From DATJZH01 sp052146815 (GTDB lineage Bacteria; Actinomycetota; Actinomycetes; Streptosporangiales; Streptosporangiaceae), in NCBI GenBank assembly GCA_052146815.1, contig JBKQMG010000258.1:1-10627 (forward strand): a stretch of DNA of 10,627 nt, written 5' to 3'. Positions 1-6,335 of the stretch are shown piece by piece. Positions within the stretch are counted from its first letter, which is position 1. Each line of letters begins with the position of its first letter. The position numbers and the translations under genes are program-made. Under the pieces are notes generated by a model. The model ran no database searches. It saw only the letters and a program-made list of their open reading frames with translations, and was not told where the DNA came from.

Positions 1-37
1 GGGACAGGCCCGCGTGCTTGTGCCTGCTAGCTGCCCG

Positions 38-925
38 TCAGATCTTGCTCTGGATCGCCTTGATCGGCGCGGCGCTGCAGACGCTGCCCGGCTGGTTGTT
101 GGTCATCCCGCAGATCGCCGCGGTGACGTAGTTAGCGGCGCCGAGCGCGCCCTGCGCGACCGGGCTCGACGGGTTGTGCAGATCGGCGGCCACCTGCGAC
201 CAGGTGAGCCCCGACAGCACCGCCGGGTCGTAAATCGGGCCCTTGATCAGGTACTTGTTACCGAAGTCAATGAACGGGTAACCCTGCGAGCCCGGCTCGT
301 ACTTGGTCCAGATCGCCTGCTGCTGCGCCGTGGTGTTCTGCAGGGGCGCATGGGTGATCGTCTCGTTCTCCACGGGGGTGAAGGTCAGGTACCTGCTGTT
401 GTAGCCGGACTTGTAGAAGGTCAGCGTCGGCGTGTTCGGGTCGGTGTCAGTGCCGGAGGAGTGAATGCCCTTCAGCGGCGTCGTGAACGAGCCGAACCGG
501 CTGAGCGCCACGGCCATGGACCAGCGCATCGCGGCGCAGTAGGGACAGAACTCGGCGCCGATGTACAGCATCTCGGGCTTGCTGTCGCTGGTGAGCGTCG
601 TGCCGTTGACCGTGGTCACCGCCTGCGGGTTGAAGCTCGGCACCGAGCCGGCCCCGACCTTGGCCAGCGTCGCGGCGGGCACGTTGTACACGTCATGCAG
701 CACGCTGGCAGGCAGCGTGTGCCTGTCTCCCGCTGAGGCACTGCTGGTGGCCGATTTCTTGTTGATGCTGATGACCACGATGGCCACGACGACGGCGATC
801 ACGACCACCACCGCACCGCCTACCAGCAGCAGCCGCCGGCGCGCCTCGGCTTTCCTGGCCGCCGCCTGCTGCGCGGCGACGCGCTCCCGGGCGTTCTGCT
901 TCCTGTTCCGATCTGCCTTGCTCAT
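38..925 (-). CDS. DUF929 membrane-anchored thioredoxin-like protein (second copy, B)
   Basis: 295 aa. A basic, Ala/Arg-rich cytoplasmic head (residues 1-31, with ARERVAAQQAAARKAEARRR) precedes one hydrophobic helix (about 32-53). The rest would lie outside the membrane. The active-site-like motif GAEFCPYCAAMRW places CPYC at residues 127-130, followed by AVALSRFG, TPTLTFYKS, a GNKYLIKG strand and LTWSQVA, which are hallmarks of DUF929 (PF06053), a thioredoxin-fold family without an assigned function. A second cysteine pair, C272 and C283, lies near the C-terminus. Both pairs recur in the paralogue at 1716-2630. The gene is third in the operon, 35 nt after the VKOR gene; a GAAAGAGG stretch upstream of the ATG may be its ribosome-binding site, although its spacing is long. 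The inferred role is an extracytoplasmic thiol-disulfide oxidoreductase partnered with VKOR. Family assignment is firm; the reaction is inference. Confidence 0.88.
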   Translation of the reverse strand: MSKADRNRKQNARERVAAQQAAARKAEARRRLLLVGGAVVVVIAVVVAIVVISINKKSATSSASAGDRHTLPASVLHDVYNVPAATLAKVGAGSVPSFNPQAVTTVNGTTLTSDSKPEMLYIGAEFCPYCAAMRWSMAVALSRFGSFTTPLKGIHSSGTDTDPNTPTLTFYKSGYNSRYLTFTPVENETITHAPLQNTTAQQQAIWTKYEPGSQGYPFIDFGNKYLIKGPIYDPAVLSGLTWSQVAADLHNPSSPVAQGALGAANYVTAAICGMTNNQPGSVCSAAPIKAIQSKI

Positions 926-960
926 CTGCTGTGCTCAGCCTCTTTCCGGCGCTGGACTCG

Positions 961-1716
961 CTACCTGCGCGCGGTCGATGTCCCGCTCTGCGACGTCGCC
1001 TGGAACACGATAAGCGCGAAGAGCAGGAACGTAATGACATGGACACTGGTGCACCACAGGCAGATGTTGCCGATCACAATGAGCTCTGCGTAGACCAGAT
1101 AGAGCACGAAGAGGATACCGACGATCACTGAGCCGAGGCGCAGCCACGGGACGGCCGGCCACCTGGACCGCCATCCCCACGGGGAGTTGACGGCGACCAT
1201 GAACACGTAAAACGCCAGCCCCAGCACGGCCACCGGGAAGATCCCGAAGATCATTGACTGCGCGCTCGTGGTGACCTTCTCGCAGTTGACCAGGCCCTTG
1301 TCGGAGCAGATCAGGCTCACCGACGTCGTGTAATGCGCGACGGTCAGGTAAATCGAGACGCCCAGGCCTGCCAGCGACAGGACCAGTGTCGTGAGCTGCA
1401 GCCAGCGCGCGGCGGGCTGTGCGGGTGCCGGGGCCAGTGCGTCACTGCCGCCGCGGCTATCGCGCAGCATTGTCACCGATGCTGGCCGCTGTCCCTGGCC
1501 GCCGCCCTTTGCCGTCTGGCGTCCCTGGCTGGCCGGCTTCCCGGACTGACGCCCCTGACTGCCTGGCTTGCCCTGCTGCCGCCCCTGGCTACCGGGCTTA
1601 CCGCCCTGCTGGCGCCCCTGACCAGCCTGCTTACCAGGCTGAGCGTCCTGCGCCGGCTGCTTTGCCTGGCCTGCCCCCGGCTGGCCGCCGGACTGCCTGG
1701 ACTTCTGACTGGCCAT
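961..1716 (-). CDS. Vitamin K epoxide reductase (VKOR) family membrane protein with repeat-rich N-terminal tail
   Basis: 251 aa. Bacterial VKOR homologues re-oxidise DsbA-like proteins and hand the electrons to quinone. The four catalytic cysteines are present: loop pair C137 and C145 (ICSDKGLVNCEKV) and active-site pair C219 and C222 (NICLWCTSVH) at a helix start. Four membrane helices are visible at about 107-128, 155-176, 192-214 and 222-240. Residues 1-104 are an unusual addition: a Gln/Gly/Lys/Arg-rich hydrophilic segment with four imperfect 10-residue units of the GKPGSQGRQQ type (28-68), predicted disordered and cytoplasmic. The start ATG shares its A with the TGA of the upstream DUF929 gene (TGATG). 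No clear Shine-Dalgarno is seen, so translational coupling is likely. The fused Trx domain found in some VKORs is absent; the flanking DUF929 proteins probably serve as separate partners. Confidence 0.93.
   Translation of the reverse strand: MASQKSRQSGGQPGAGQAKQPAQDAQPGKQAGQGRQQGGKPGSQGRQQGKPGSQGRQSGKPASQGRQTAKGGGQGQRPASVTMLRDSRGGSDALAPAPAQPAARWLQLTTLVLSLAGLGVSIYLTVAHYTTSVSLICSDKGLVNCEKVTTSAQSMIFGIFPVAVLGLAFYVFMVAVNSPWGWRSRWPAVPWLRLGSVIVGILFVLYLVYAELIVIGNICLWCTSVHVITFLLFALIVFQATSQSGTSTARR
1486..1635 (-). repeat. Tandem 30-nt repeats encoding the VKOR N-terminal tail
   Basis: Within the VKOR gene the DNA repeats with a period near 30 nt, encoding residues 28-37 GKQAGQGRQQ, 39-48 GKPGSQGRQQ, 49-58 GKPGSQGRQS and 59-68 GKPASQGRQT, followed by a degenerate unit AKGGGQGQR. 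An extra Gly (38) separates the first two units. The copies differ at both the DNA and protein level, so this is an aged in-frame expansion. Such arrays can vary in copy number between strains. Confidence 0.85.
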
Positions 1717-2630
1717 CAGAGTGCCCCGGATCCCGCCTGCGCCGCTGACGACGAGCAGACGCTGGCTGGATTGTTGCCGGTCACCTTGCAGATGGCGGCA
1801 GTAATCGTGTTCGCGGCGCCGTCAACGTCCTTGGCCACCGCGCTGGACGGGTTCTTGATCTGGCTGGCGACCTGAGACCAGGTCAGTCCGGCCAGTGAAC
1901 TGGGAACGTACTGCGCACCCACGACCAGGTACTTGTTGCCGATATCCACGAACGGGAAGGATCCCGTGCCGCTGGAGGGCACGTAAGGCGGCGCGTCGTA
2001 CTTTCGCATCAGCGCGCTCTCGGCCGCAGTCGGAGTCTGCAAAGTGGTGTAGCCGGCCGGGCTGCCGGAGTCCGGCTTGTTGGTGTAAAGCTCGACAGGG
2101 TTGAAGACGAGGTACTTGCTCGAGTAGCGGGACTTGTAGAAGGTCAGCGTGGGGGTGTTCTTATAGACGTCCGTGCTGGACGAGCGAGTGAAATGCAGGT
2201 TGGAGAACGTGCCGAACCGGCTCAGGGCCACCGCCAACGCCCAGCGCTCCGCGGCGCAGTACGGGCAGTACTCGGCGCCCATGTAGACCATCTCGGGCTT
2301 GCCGTCCGCGGTGAGCGCCGGAGCGCCGGAGACCGGGATCATGGAACTCGCGCCGCCCCTGCCGACGGCGTCCAGCGTGCTGGCCGGGACACTGGCGACC
2401 TGCTGCGCGACAGCAGGGATGGCCTCGGCGTCCGCAATGTCGGTGCGGCCGGCTGTCGAGGACCTGACCGCTTTCACCACGATAAAGACGACTACTATCG
2501 CAATGACGAGCAGGACGCTGCCGCCGGCGATCAGAGCCTGCCTGCGCCGCTCAGCGCGCCGGGCCGCGGCTTGCTGCGCCGCGATTCTCTCCCTGGCGCC
2601 TTCCCGCCGGTTCCTTTCCGCCTTGCCCAT
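1716..2630 (-). CDS. DUF929 membrane-anchored thioredoxin-like protein (first copy, A)
   Basis: 304 aa and first gene of the operon. It has the same architecture as the copy at 38-925: a basic head (1-31, ARERIAAQQAAARRAERRR), one transmembrane helix (about 32-53), a variable linker, then the DUF929 domain with GAEYCPYCAAERW (CPYC at 122-125), AVALSRFG, NTPTLTFYKS, FPFVDIGNKYLV and LAGLTWSQVA. The C-terminal pair C281 and C292 has the same C-x10-C spacing as in copy B. It differs from B mainly in the linker after the helix and in a Pro/Ser-rich insert before FPFVD. The ATG at 2630 is preceded by an AGGGTGG-like ribosome-binding site. The stop overlaps the VKOR start by one base. Likely function, by inference, is an envelope thiol oxidase or isomerase re-oxidised by VKOR; a role as a structural thioredoxin-like protein cannot be excluded. 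Confidence 0.9.
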   Translation of the reverse strand: MGKAERNRREGARERIAAQQAAARRAERRRQALIAGGSVLLVIAIVVVFIVVKAVRSSTAGRTDIADAEAIPAVAQQVASVPASTLDAVGRGGASSMIPVSGAPALTADGKPEMVYMGAEYCPYCAAERWALAVALSRFGTFSNLHFTRSSSTDVYKNTPTLTFYKSRYSSKYLVFNPVELYTNKPDSGSPAGYTTLQTPTAAESALMRKYDAPPYVPSSGTGSFPFVDIGNKYLVVGAQYVPSSLAGLTWSQVASQIKNPSSAVAKDVDGAANTITAAICKVTGNNPASVCSSSAAQAGSGAL

Positions 2631-2828
2631 GCCACCCTGTCCTTCACCTGCGGCGAGTATGCGGACCCGTAACCTCGCCGGCGCTATCGGTTAGTGTGGC
2701 TGTCGACGCGCGGGCCCGGATCCGGGGCAGGCTGGTTGTCCCGGCCGCACCGGATGCAATGCTATGGCGGACCGCACTGCGGCGTTGCCTCTGCTATGCA
2801 AGCGTAACTTCCTGAGGAGTAGCTGAAC

Positions 2829-2861
2829 GTGCCCTCTGCTGCCGCTGAGCCAGGTCCATGA
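2829..2861 (+). CDS. Possible 10-codon leader peptide
   Basis: GTG at 2829 is preceded by a strong ribosome-binding site, GAGGAG at 2814-2819, with 9 nt between. It reads VPSAAAEPGP (fMet at position 1) and stops at TGA 2859-2861. The stop codon lies inside the left arm of the hairpin at 2857-2890, so a terminating ribosome would cover that arm. An alternative 20-codon frame from ATG 2764 ends at 2826, just upstream. Both may be chance; the ribosome-binding site and the position against the hairpin are the only support. Confidence 0.25.
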   Translation: MPSAAAEPGP

Positions 2862-2890
2862 CGGCCACGGCTGCGACGGTGGCCGTCATG
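2857..2890 (+). repeat. Perfect 12-bp inverted repeat (hairpin) upstream of the transport cluster
   Basis: Arms CATGACGGCCAC (2857-2868) and GTGGCCGTCATG (2879-2890) are exactly complementary around a 10-nt loop, GGCTGCGACG. One mismatch outward, two more base pairs can form. No T-run follows, so it is not a standard intrinsic terminator on either strand. It lies 80 bp before the binding-protein start. It could be an operator for a dimeric regulator such as the XRE-PBP protein encoded downstream, or an RNA hairpin in the leader. Confidence 0.6.
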
Positions 2891-2932
2891 TACGTCCAGG
2901 TGGTCGGCTGGCGCCGCAAATGTCGTGTCTGC

Positions 2933-2962
2933 TTGCGCTGCGCAACTGACAGTTGCTATGGT
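2933..2962 (+). promoter_or_regulatory. Possible promoter for the transport cluster
   Basis: TTGCGC (2933-2938) and TATGGT (2957-2962) are separated by 18 bp and fit the loose actinobacterial housekeeping pattern TTGnnn / TAnnnT. Transcription would begin around 2968-2970, on or next to the chosen ATG, giving a leaderless or nearly leaderless message. This sits uneasily with a function for the leader ORF and hairpin upstream, unless a second upstream promoter exists. Confidence 0.3.
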
Positions 2963-2969
2963 CGGGGTT

Positions 2970-4004
2970 ATGCCGGCCCCTAGCAGGACGCGCGGCGCGA
3001 GACCCGGCGCGCTCCTGGCGCTCACGTTCATCGCCCTCGCCGCTGCGGGCTGCGGAAGTTCGTCCGCCTCGCCCGCCCGCGACTCATCGGGCGGCCGCGG
3101 ATCAGGCACCGCGAACGTCGCCTACGCGGCGTCGCTTCTCTACCTTAACGAGAAGGTCGTCGGCCCGGCGTTCAGGAAGTCCGAGAAGCTGCGGTACACC
3201 GGGCGCGCGGGTCCCTCCAGCGAACTGGAAGCCGAGATTGCCTCCGGCGAGATAGCGCCGAATGTCTTCGAGAGCGTCGGCGGCGACAACATCACGCCGC
3301 TGTTCCCCAAATTCACCAAGTGGTACGTGCGGTTCGCGGAGACCTCGATCGTCCTGGCCTACAGCCCCAAGAGCAAGTACGCCAGCCAGTTCGAGGCCAT
3401 CTCCCGGCACCAGAAGCCGATCAGCGCCCTGTTCGCGCTGATGGCGCAGCCCGGCTTCAAGCTGGGCCGGACCGACCCGAATGTCGATCCGCAGGGCCGC
3501 GCGTTCATCTACATGCTCGAACTGGCGGAGGCCAAGTACCACCTGCCGGCCAGCATGATCTCGAAGATCCTCGGCGGTGCGCCGCCCGCATCGGCCAGCT
3601 CGCCGCAGATCTTCGATGAGGCCTCGCTCCCGGCCCGGCTGCAGTCCGGCCAGCTCGACGCCGCCAGCGCCTACCAGGCCCAGGCGATCCAGCTGCACCT
3701 GCGCTACATCACCCTGCCGCCGGAGATCAACCTGGGCGACGGCGCCCTCGCTCACCGCTACAGCACGGCGTCCATCACCCTGGCCGACAAGGTCACCGAG
3801 CATGGCACGCCGCTGTTCCTCGCCATCACCACCATCGGCACGAAGGATCAGTCCGCTGCCGACGCCTTCGTGCGGTTCGTGCTGTCTCCGGGTGGCCTCG
3901 CGCTGCACCGGCAGGGCGGCTACACCGCGGTGACACCGACGGCCTACGGTCAGTTCAGTGCGATCCCCAGGTCCATCAAAGATGAGCTCGGCTCCTCCGC
4001 CTAG
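2970..4004 (+). CDS. Extracellular solute-binding lipoprotein, molybdate/tungstate (ModA/WtpA) type
   Basis: 344 aa. It captures an oxyanion outside the cell and presents it to an ABC importer. The N-terminus is a lipoprotein signal: Arg-rich start, hydrophobic LLALTFIALAAAG, lipobox LAAAGC with lipidated C28. The mature part resembles the ModA/WtpA fold: YAASLLYLNEKVVGPAF, an EIASGEIAPNVFESVGGDN segment, IVLAYSPKSKY, the family-typical GRTDPNVDPQGRAFIYMLELAE and a late GTKDQSAADAFVRFVLSP strand-helix. The start at 2970 was chosen because it gives a clean signal peptide; the same frame is open back to 2925, but that adds 15 residues that fit no signal. It is followed 54 nt later by an ABC ATPase, which supports a transport role. 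Substrate (molybdate, tungstate or another oxyanion) is not proven by sequence. Confidence 0.82.
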   Translation: MPAPSRTRGARPGALLALTFIALAAAGCGSSSASPARDSSGGRGSGTANVAYAASLLYLNEKVVGPAFRKSEKLRYTGRAGPSSELEAEIASGEIAPNVFESVGGDNITPLFPKFTKWYVRFAETSIVLAYSPKSKYASQFEAISRHQKPISALFALMAQPGFKLGRTDPNVDPQGRAFIYMLELAEAKYHLPASMISKILGGAPPASASSPQIFDEASLPARLQSGQLDAASAYQAQAIQLHLRYITLPPEINLGDGALAHRYSTASITLADKVTEHGTPLFLAITTIGTKDQSAADAFVRFVLSPGGLALHRQGGYTAVTPTAYGQFSAIPRSIKDELGSSA

Positions 4005-4058
4005 CGCCGCGGCCGCTTCCAGCGGTGCCGCGGCCGGCTGCTGATGCGCGGAGTGCGC

Positions 4059-5105
4059 ATGCTGGACATCGACGTCGAAACCGACCGGCGGGATCTGACG
4101 ATCCGCGCCGAGATCTCGGTCGCGCCGGGGGAGCGGCTCGCGCTGTTCGGCCCGTCGGGGGCGGGGAAGACCACGCTGCTCGAGGTAATCGCCGGCCTGG
4201 TGGCGCCGCGCCGCGGCCGGATAGTGCTGGGCGGCCGGGTGCTGACCTCCACCGAGCCGCCGGCGATCGCGGTGGCGCCCTGGCGACGCCGGGTCGGGCT
4301 GCTGCGCCAGGACCCCGGGCTCTTCCCGCACCTGTCGGTACGCGCCAATCTGTGCTACGCCCCGGCGGCCGCCGAGCCCGGCGAAGTCGCGGAGCTGGCG
4401 GATGAGCTGGGGATCGGCACGTTGCTGGCCGCGATGCCCGCGCGCTTGTCGGGAGGGCAGGCACACCGGGTGGCCCTCGGCCGCCTCCTGCTGGCGCACT
4501 GCGAGGCGCTGCTGCTCGACGAGCCGTATACCGGCCTGGACGCGGGCCTGCGGCGCGTGCTGACCGGCCTGGTCATCAGGGTGGTGGCCGAGCGCCAGGT
4601 TCCGGCGATCCTCGTCGCGCACGAGCTCCCGGACGCCCAGGCGTTCGCCAGCAGGCTGGCAGTGCTCGACCACGGCCAGATCCTGCAGGTGGGCGCGCCC
4701 GATGACGTGGTGCTGCGCCCTGCCTCCCGGCGCGTCGCCGAGCTCGTCGGCTATCTCGGCTTCGTCCCCGTGCGGGCCGGCCGGCCGGGCATTGAGCCGG
4801 GTTCCGGCGGGGAGACCGTCGCCGCGGTGCACCCCGAGCGGGTCATCGCAGGTGCCCATCCGGATAAAGGCGTGGTGCTCGCCGGGTCGGTGATCGCGGC
4901 CCGGCCCGCCGGAGCCAGCTGGGAGATAGACCTGCGGGCAGGCCGCGCCCCCTTCACCTGCCGGCTGCCAGGGCGCCCGGCGGAGGATGACGGGCAGCTG
5001 GTGATAACCGTGATCGAGCCGCCGTGCTTCGGCCCCGACGGCGCCGCGCTGCCGAGCCCGGCGGCGGCTCAGCGGCCGGCCTGGCCTGTGCAGGCGGGCG
5101 CATGA
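4059..5105 (+). CDS. ABC transporter ATP-binding protein, molybdate/sulfate-importer type
   Basis: 348 aa. It powers import by hydrolysing ATP on the cytoplasmic face. All nucleotide-binding motifs are intact: Walker A GPSGAGKTT (31-39), Q-loop LRQDPGLFPHLSV (Gln84), signature LSGGQ (130-134), Walker B ALLLDEP (Asp154, Glu155), D-loop GLDAGL and switch HEL (His188). Residues from about 250 form a TOBE-like regulatory extension (AVHPERVIAGAH, then WEIDLRAGRAPFTCRL), as in ModC/CysA/WtpC ATPases. The ATG at 4059 has GGAG 5 nt upstream; the in-frame ATG at 4044 would add five residues and lacks such a site. The stop overlaps the next start (ATGA). No permease gene lies before or after it. Confidence 0.92.
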   Translation: MLDIDVETDRRDLTIRAEISVAPGERLALFGPSGAGKTTLLEVIAGLVAPRRGRIVLGGRVLTSTEPPAIAVAPWRRRVGLLRQDPGLFPHLSVRANLCYAPAAAEPGEVAELADELGIGTLLAAMPARLSGGQAHRVALGRLLLAHCEALLLDEPYTGLDAGLRRVLTGLVIRVVAERQVPAILVAHELPDAQAFASRLAVLDHGQILQVGAPDDVVLRPASRRVAELVGYLGFVPVRAGRPGIEPGSGGETVAAVHPERVIAGAHPDKGVVLAGSVIAARPAGASWEIDLRAGRAPFTCRLPGRPAEDDGQLVITVIEPPCFGPDGAALPSPAAAQRPAWPVQAGA

Positions 5106-6331
5106 GCAGCGGCGGCCGGCCCGGAGCGGGGCGGCCGGGCGGCGCCGGCCCGGCGGCGGGCAGCACGACGGCAGGCAGCACGACGGCGAGCGGCAGTACG
5201 GCGAGCGGCATGCGGCTCAGGCTGGCCCGCCAGGCAAGGGGCTTCTCCCAGCAGCAGCTGGCCGGGACGGCCGGGGTCTCGCGCCAGGCCGTCTCCGCGG
5301 TCGAGTCGGGCCTGTCGGACCCGTCGCTGCGGGTCGCGCTCGCGCTGGCCAAGGCGCTGGGGCTCACCGTCGAGGAGCTCTTCGGCCCGTCCGTGCCGCC
5401 GCCGGCCGTGGCCGCCCGGCCGCTCGCTCCGCTCGGTGAGCCCGGGGCCCGGGTCGCGCTCGCCCCGATGGGCGAGGGGTTTGTCGCCCTGCCGCTGACG
5501 GGCACCGCTGTCATCCGGGCTGGCTTCGGGCCGGCTGGCGGCCTGGCTGACCCCGTGCCGGCGCGAGCTGGGCGGGGCCTGCGATCGGTACGGCCGATCG
5601 GGCCGCCGCGGCCGACGCTGGTGGTGGCTGGATGCGATCCGGCGATCCCCTTGCTGGAGGCCCCGCTCGGCCTGCTGGATCCGCCCGTGGGCCTGGCCTG
5701 GTGGTCGTGCGCCAGCGCGCAGGCACTGGCGCTGGCCGCTGACGGGCTGGTCCATGCGGCCGGCGCGCACCTGCGGGGCCCCTCCGGCGACTACAACACC
5801 GGCCCGGCGCAGGAGCTGCTGCGGCAGGGGGCGGAGGTGATCGGGTTCTGCTCGTGGCGCGAGGGCCTGGTGCTCCGGCCGGACCTGGCGGGCGCCATTA
5901 CCGGGGTCGGCGATATCGCCCGTGCGGGCCTGCGGCTGGTCAACCGGGAGCCCGGCTCCGAGGCACGCCGGGTGCTGGACCGCGAGCTCGCCGCGGCAGG
6001 CATCGAGCCGGCCCGGCTGGCGGGCTATGACACCAGGGCGGCCGGTCATCTTCAGGTGGCGGCGGCGATCGATGCCGGGCTGGCCGACGCCGGAGTGGCG
6101 AGCGAGCCCGCGGCGCTGGCGTACGGCCTGGCGTTCGTCCCGCTGGCCAGCGAGCGGTTCGACCTCGTGATCCCCGCGGCCCAGGCCGGGTCGCGGGAGA
6201 TCCAGGGCCTGCTGAAGGTCCTTTCCTCCTCCTGGCTGCTCGACCAGCTGGCGGGGCTGCCCGGGTACGACCCGTCGCACTGCGGCGAGCACGTCGCGAC
6301 CCTCCGGGCCAGGGCCGCGCGGCCGGCCTAG
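5102..6331 (+). CDS. XRE-family HTH regulator fused to a PBP-like ligand-binding domain
   Basis: 409 aa. This is a one-component regulator predicted to bind DNA and sense the transported ligand directly. Residues 1-36 are a Gly/Ala/Ser/Thr linker with short repeats. The helix-turn-helix spans about 37-95 (RLARQARGFSQQQLAG, then VSRQAVSAVESGLSDPSL and LGLTVEELF). After a linker, residues of about 175-400 match the PBP-like domain of COG1910 proteins: VAGCDPAIPLLEA, GPSGDYNTGPAQELL, RAGLRLVNREPGSEARRVLDREL, HLQVAAAIDAGLADAG, ALAYGLAFVPLASERFDLVI. The start at 5102 is fixed by the ATGA overlap with the ATPase, implying translational coupling; ATG 5210 would remove the linker and begin at the HTH. 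It likely controls this cluster, possibly through the dyad at 2857-2890 (inference). Confidence 0.88.
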   Translation: MSSGGRPGAGRPGGAGPAAGSTTAGSTTASGSTASGMRLRLARQARGFSQQQLAGTAGVSRQAVSAVESGLSDPSLRVALALAKALGLTVEELFGPSVPPPAVAARPLAPLGEPGARVALAPMGEGFVALPLTGTAVIRAGFGPAGGLADPVPARAGRGLRSVRPIGPPRPTLVVAGCDPAIPLLEAPLGLLDPPVGLAWWSCASAQALALAADGLVHAAGAHLRGPSGDYNTGPAQELLRQGAEVIGFCSWREGLVLRPDLAGAITGVGDIARAGLRLVNREPGSEARRVLDRELAAAGIEPARLAGYDTRAAGHLQVAAAIDAGLADAGVASEPAALAYGLAFVPLASERFDLVIPAAQAGSREIQGLLKVLSSSWLLDQLAGLPGYDPSHCGEHVATLRARAARPA

Positions 6332-6335
6332 CCCG

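Larger units (their letters stand above)
2631..2969. promoter_or_regulatory. Divergent intergenic control region
   Basis: This 339-bp stretch separates the minus-strand DUF929/VKOR operon from the plus-strand transport cluster and must hold both promoters. Visible in it are a short leader ORF with ribosome-binding site, a perfect hairpin and a possible plus-strand promoter (each listed separately), plus the palindrome CCGGATCCGG near 2716-2725. No convincing -35/-10 pair was found for the minus-strand operon. I saw no classical ModE-type operator (the AT-rich dyad with TATA cores). Confidence 0.6.

Noticed and set aside
2764..2826. 20-codon plus-strand frame from ATG 2764 (MADRTAALPLLCKRNFLRSS)
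   Set aside because: No ribosome-binding site upstream and no family resemblance; it is mentioned only as an alternative to the better-supported leader frame at 2829.
2857..2890. Reading the 12-bp hairpin as an intrinsic terminator
   Set aside because: There is no T-run on either side, and no gene ends next to it apart from a tentative 10-codon leader.
4004..4058. Remnant of a permease between the binding protein and the ATPase
   Set aside because: The gap is only 54 bp and translates to nothing resembling a membrane segment in any frame.
3102..4859. Long minus-strand open frame (585 codons) opposite the transport genes
   Set aside because: It is an antisense shadow of GC-rich coding DNA: it spans two genes with intact motifs on the plus strand, is rich in Arg/Gly/Ala/Gln, and shows no recognisable domain.
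5069..6292. Minus-strand open frame (407 codons) opposite the XRE-PBP regulator
   Set aside because: Shadow of GC-rich coding DNA; low-complexity Arg/Gly/Pro composition and no domain.
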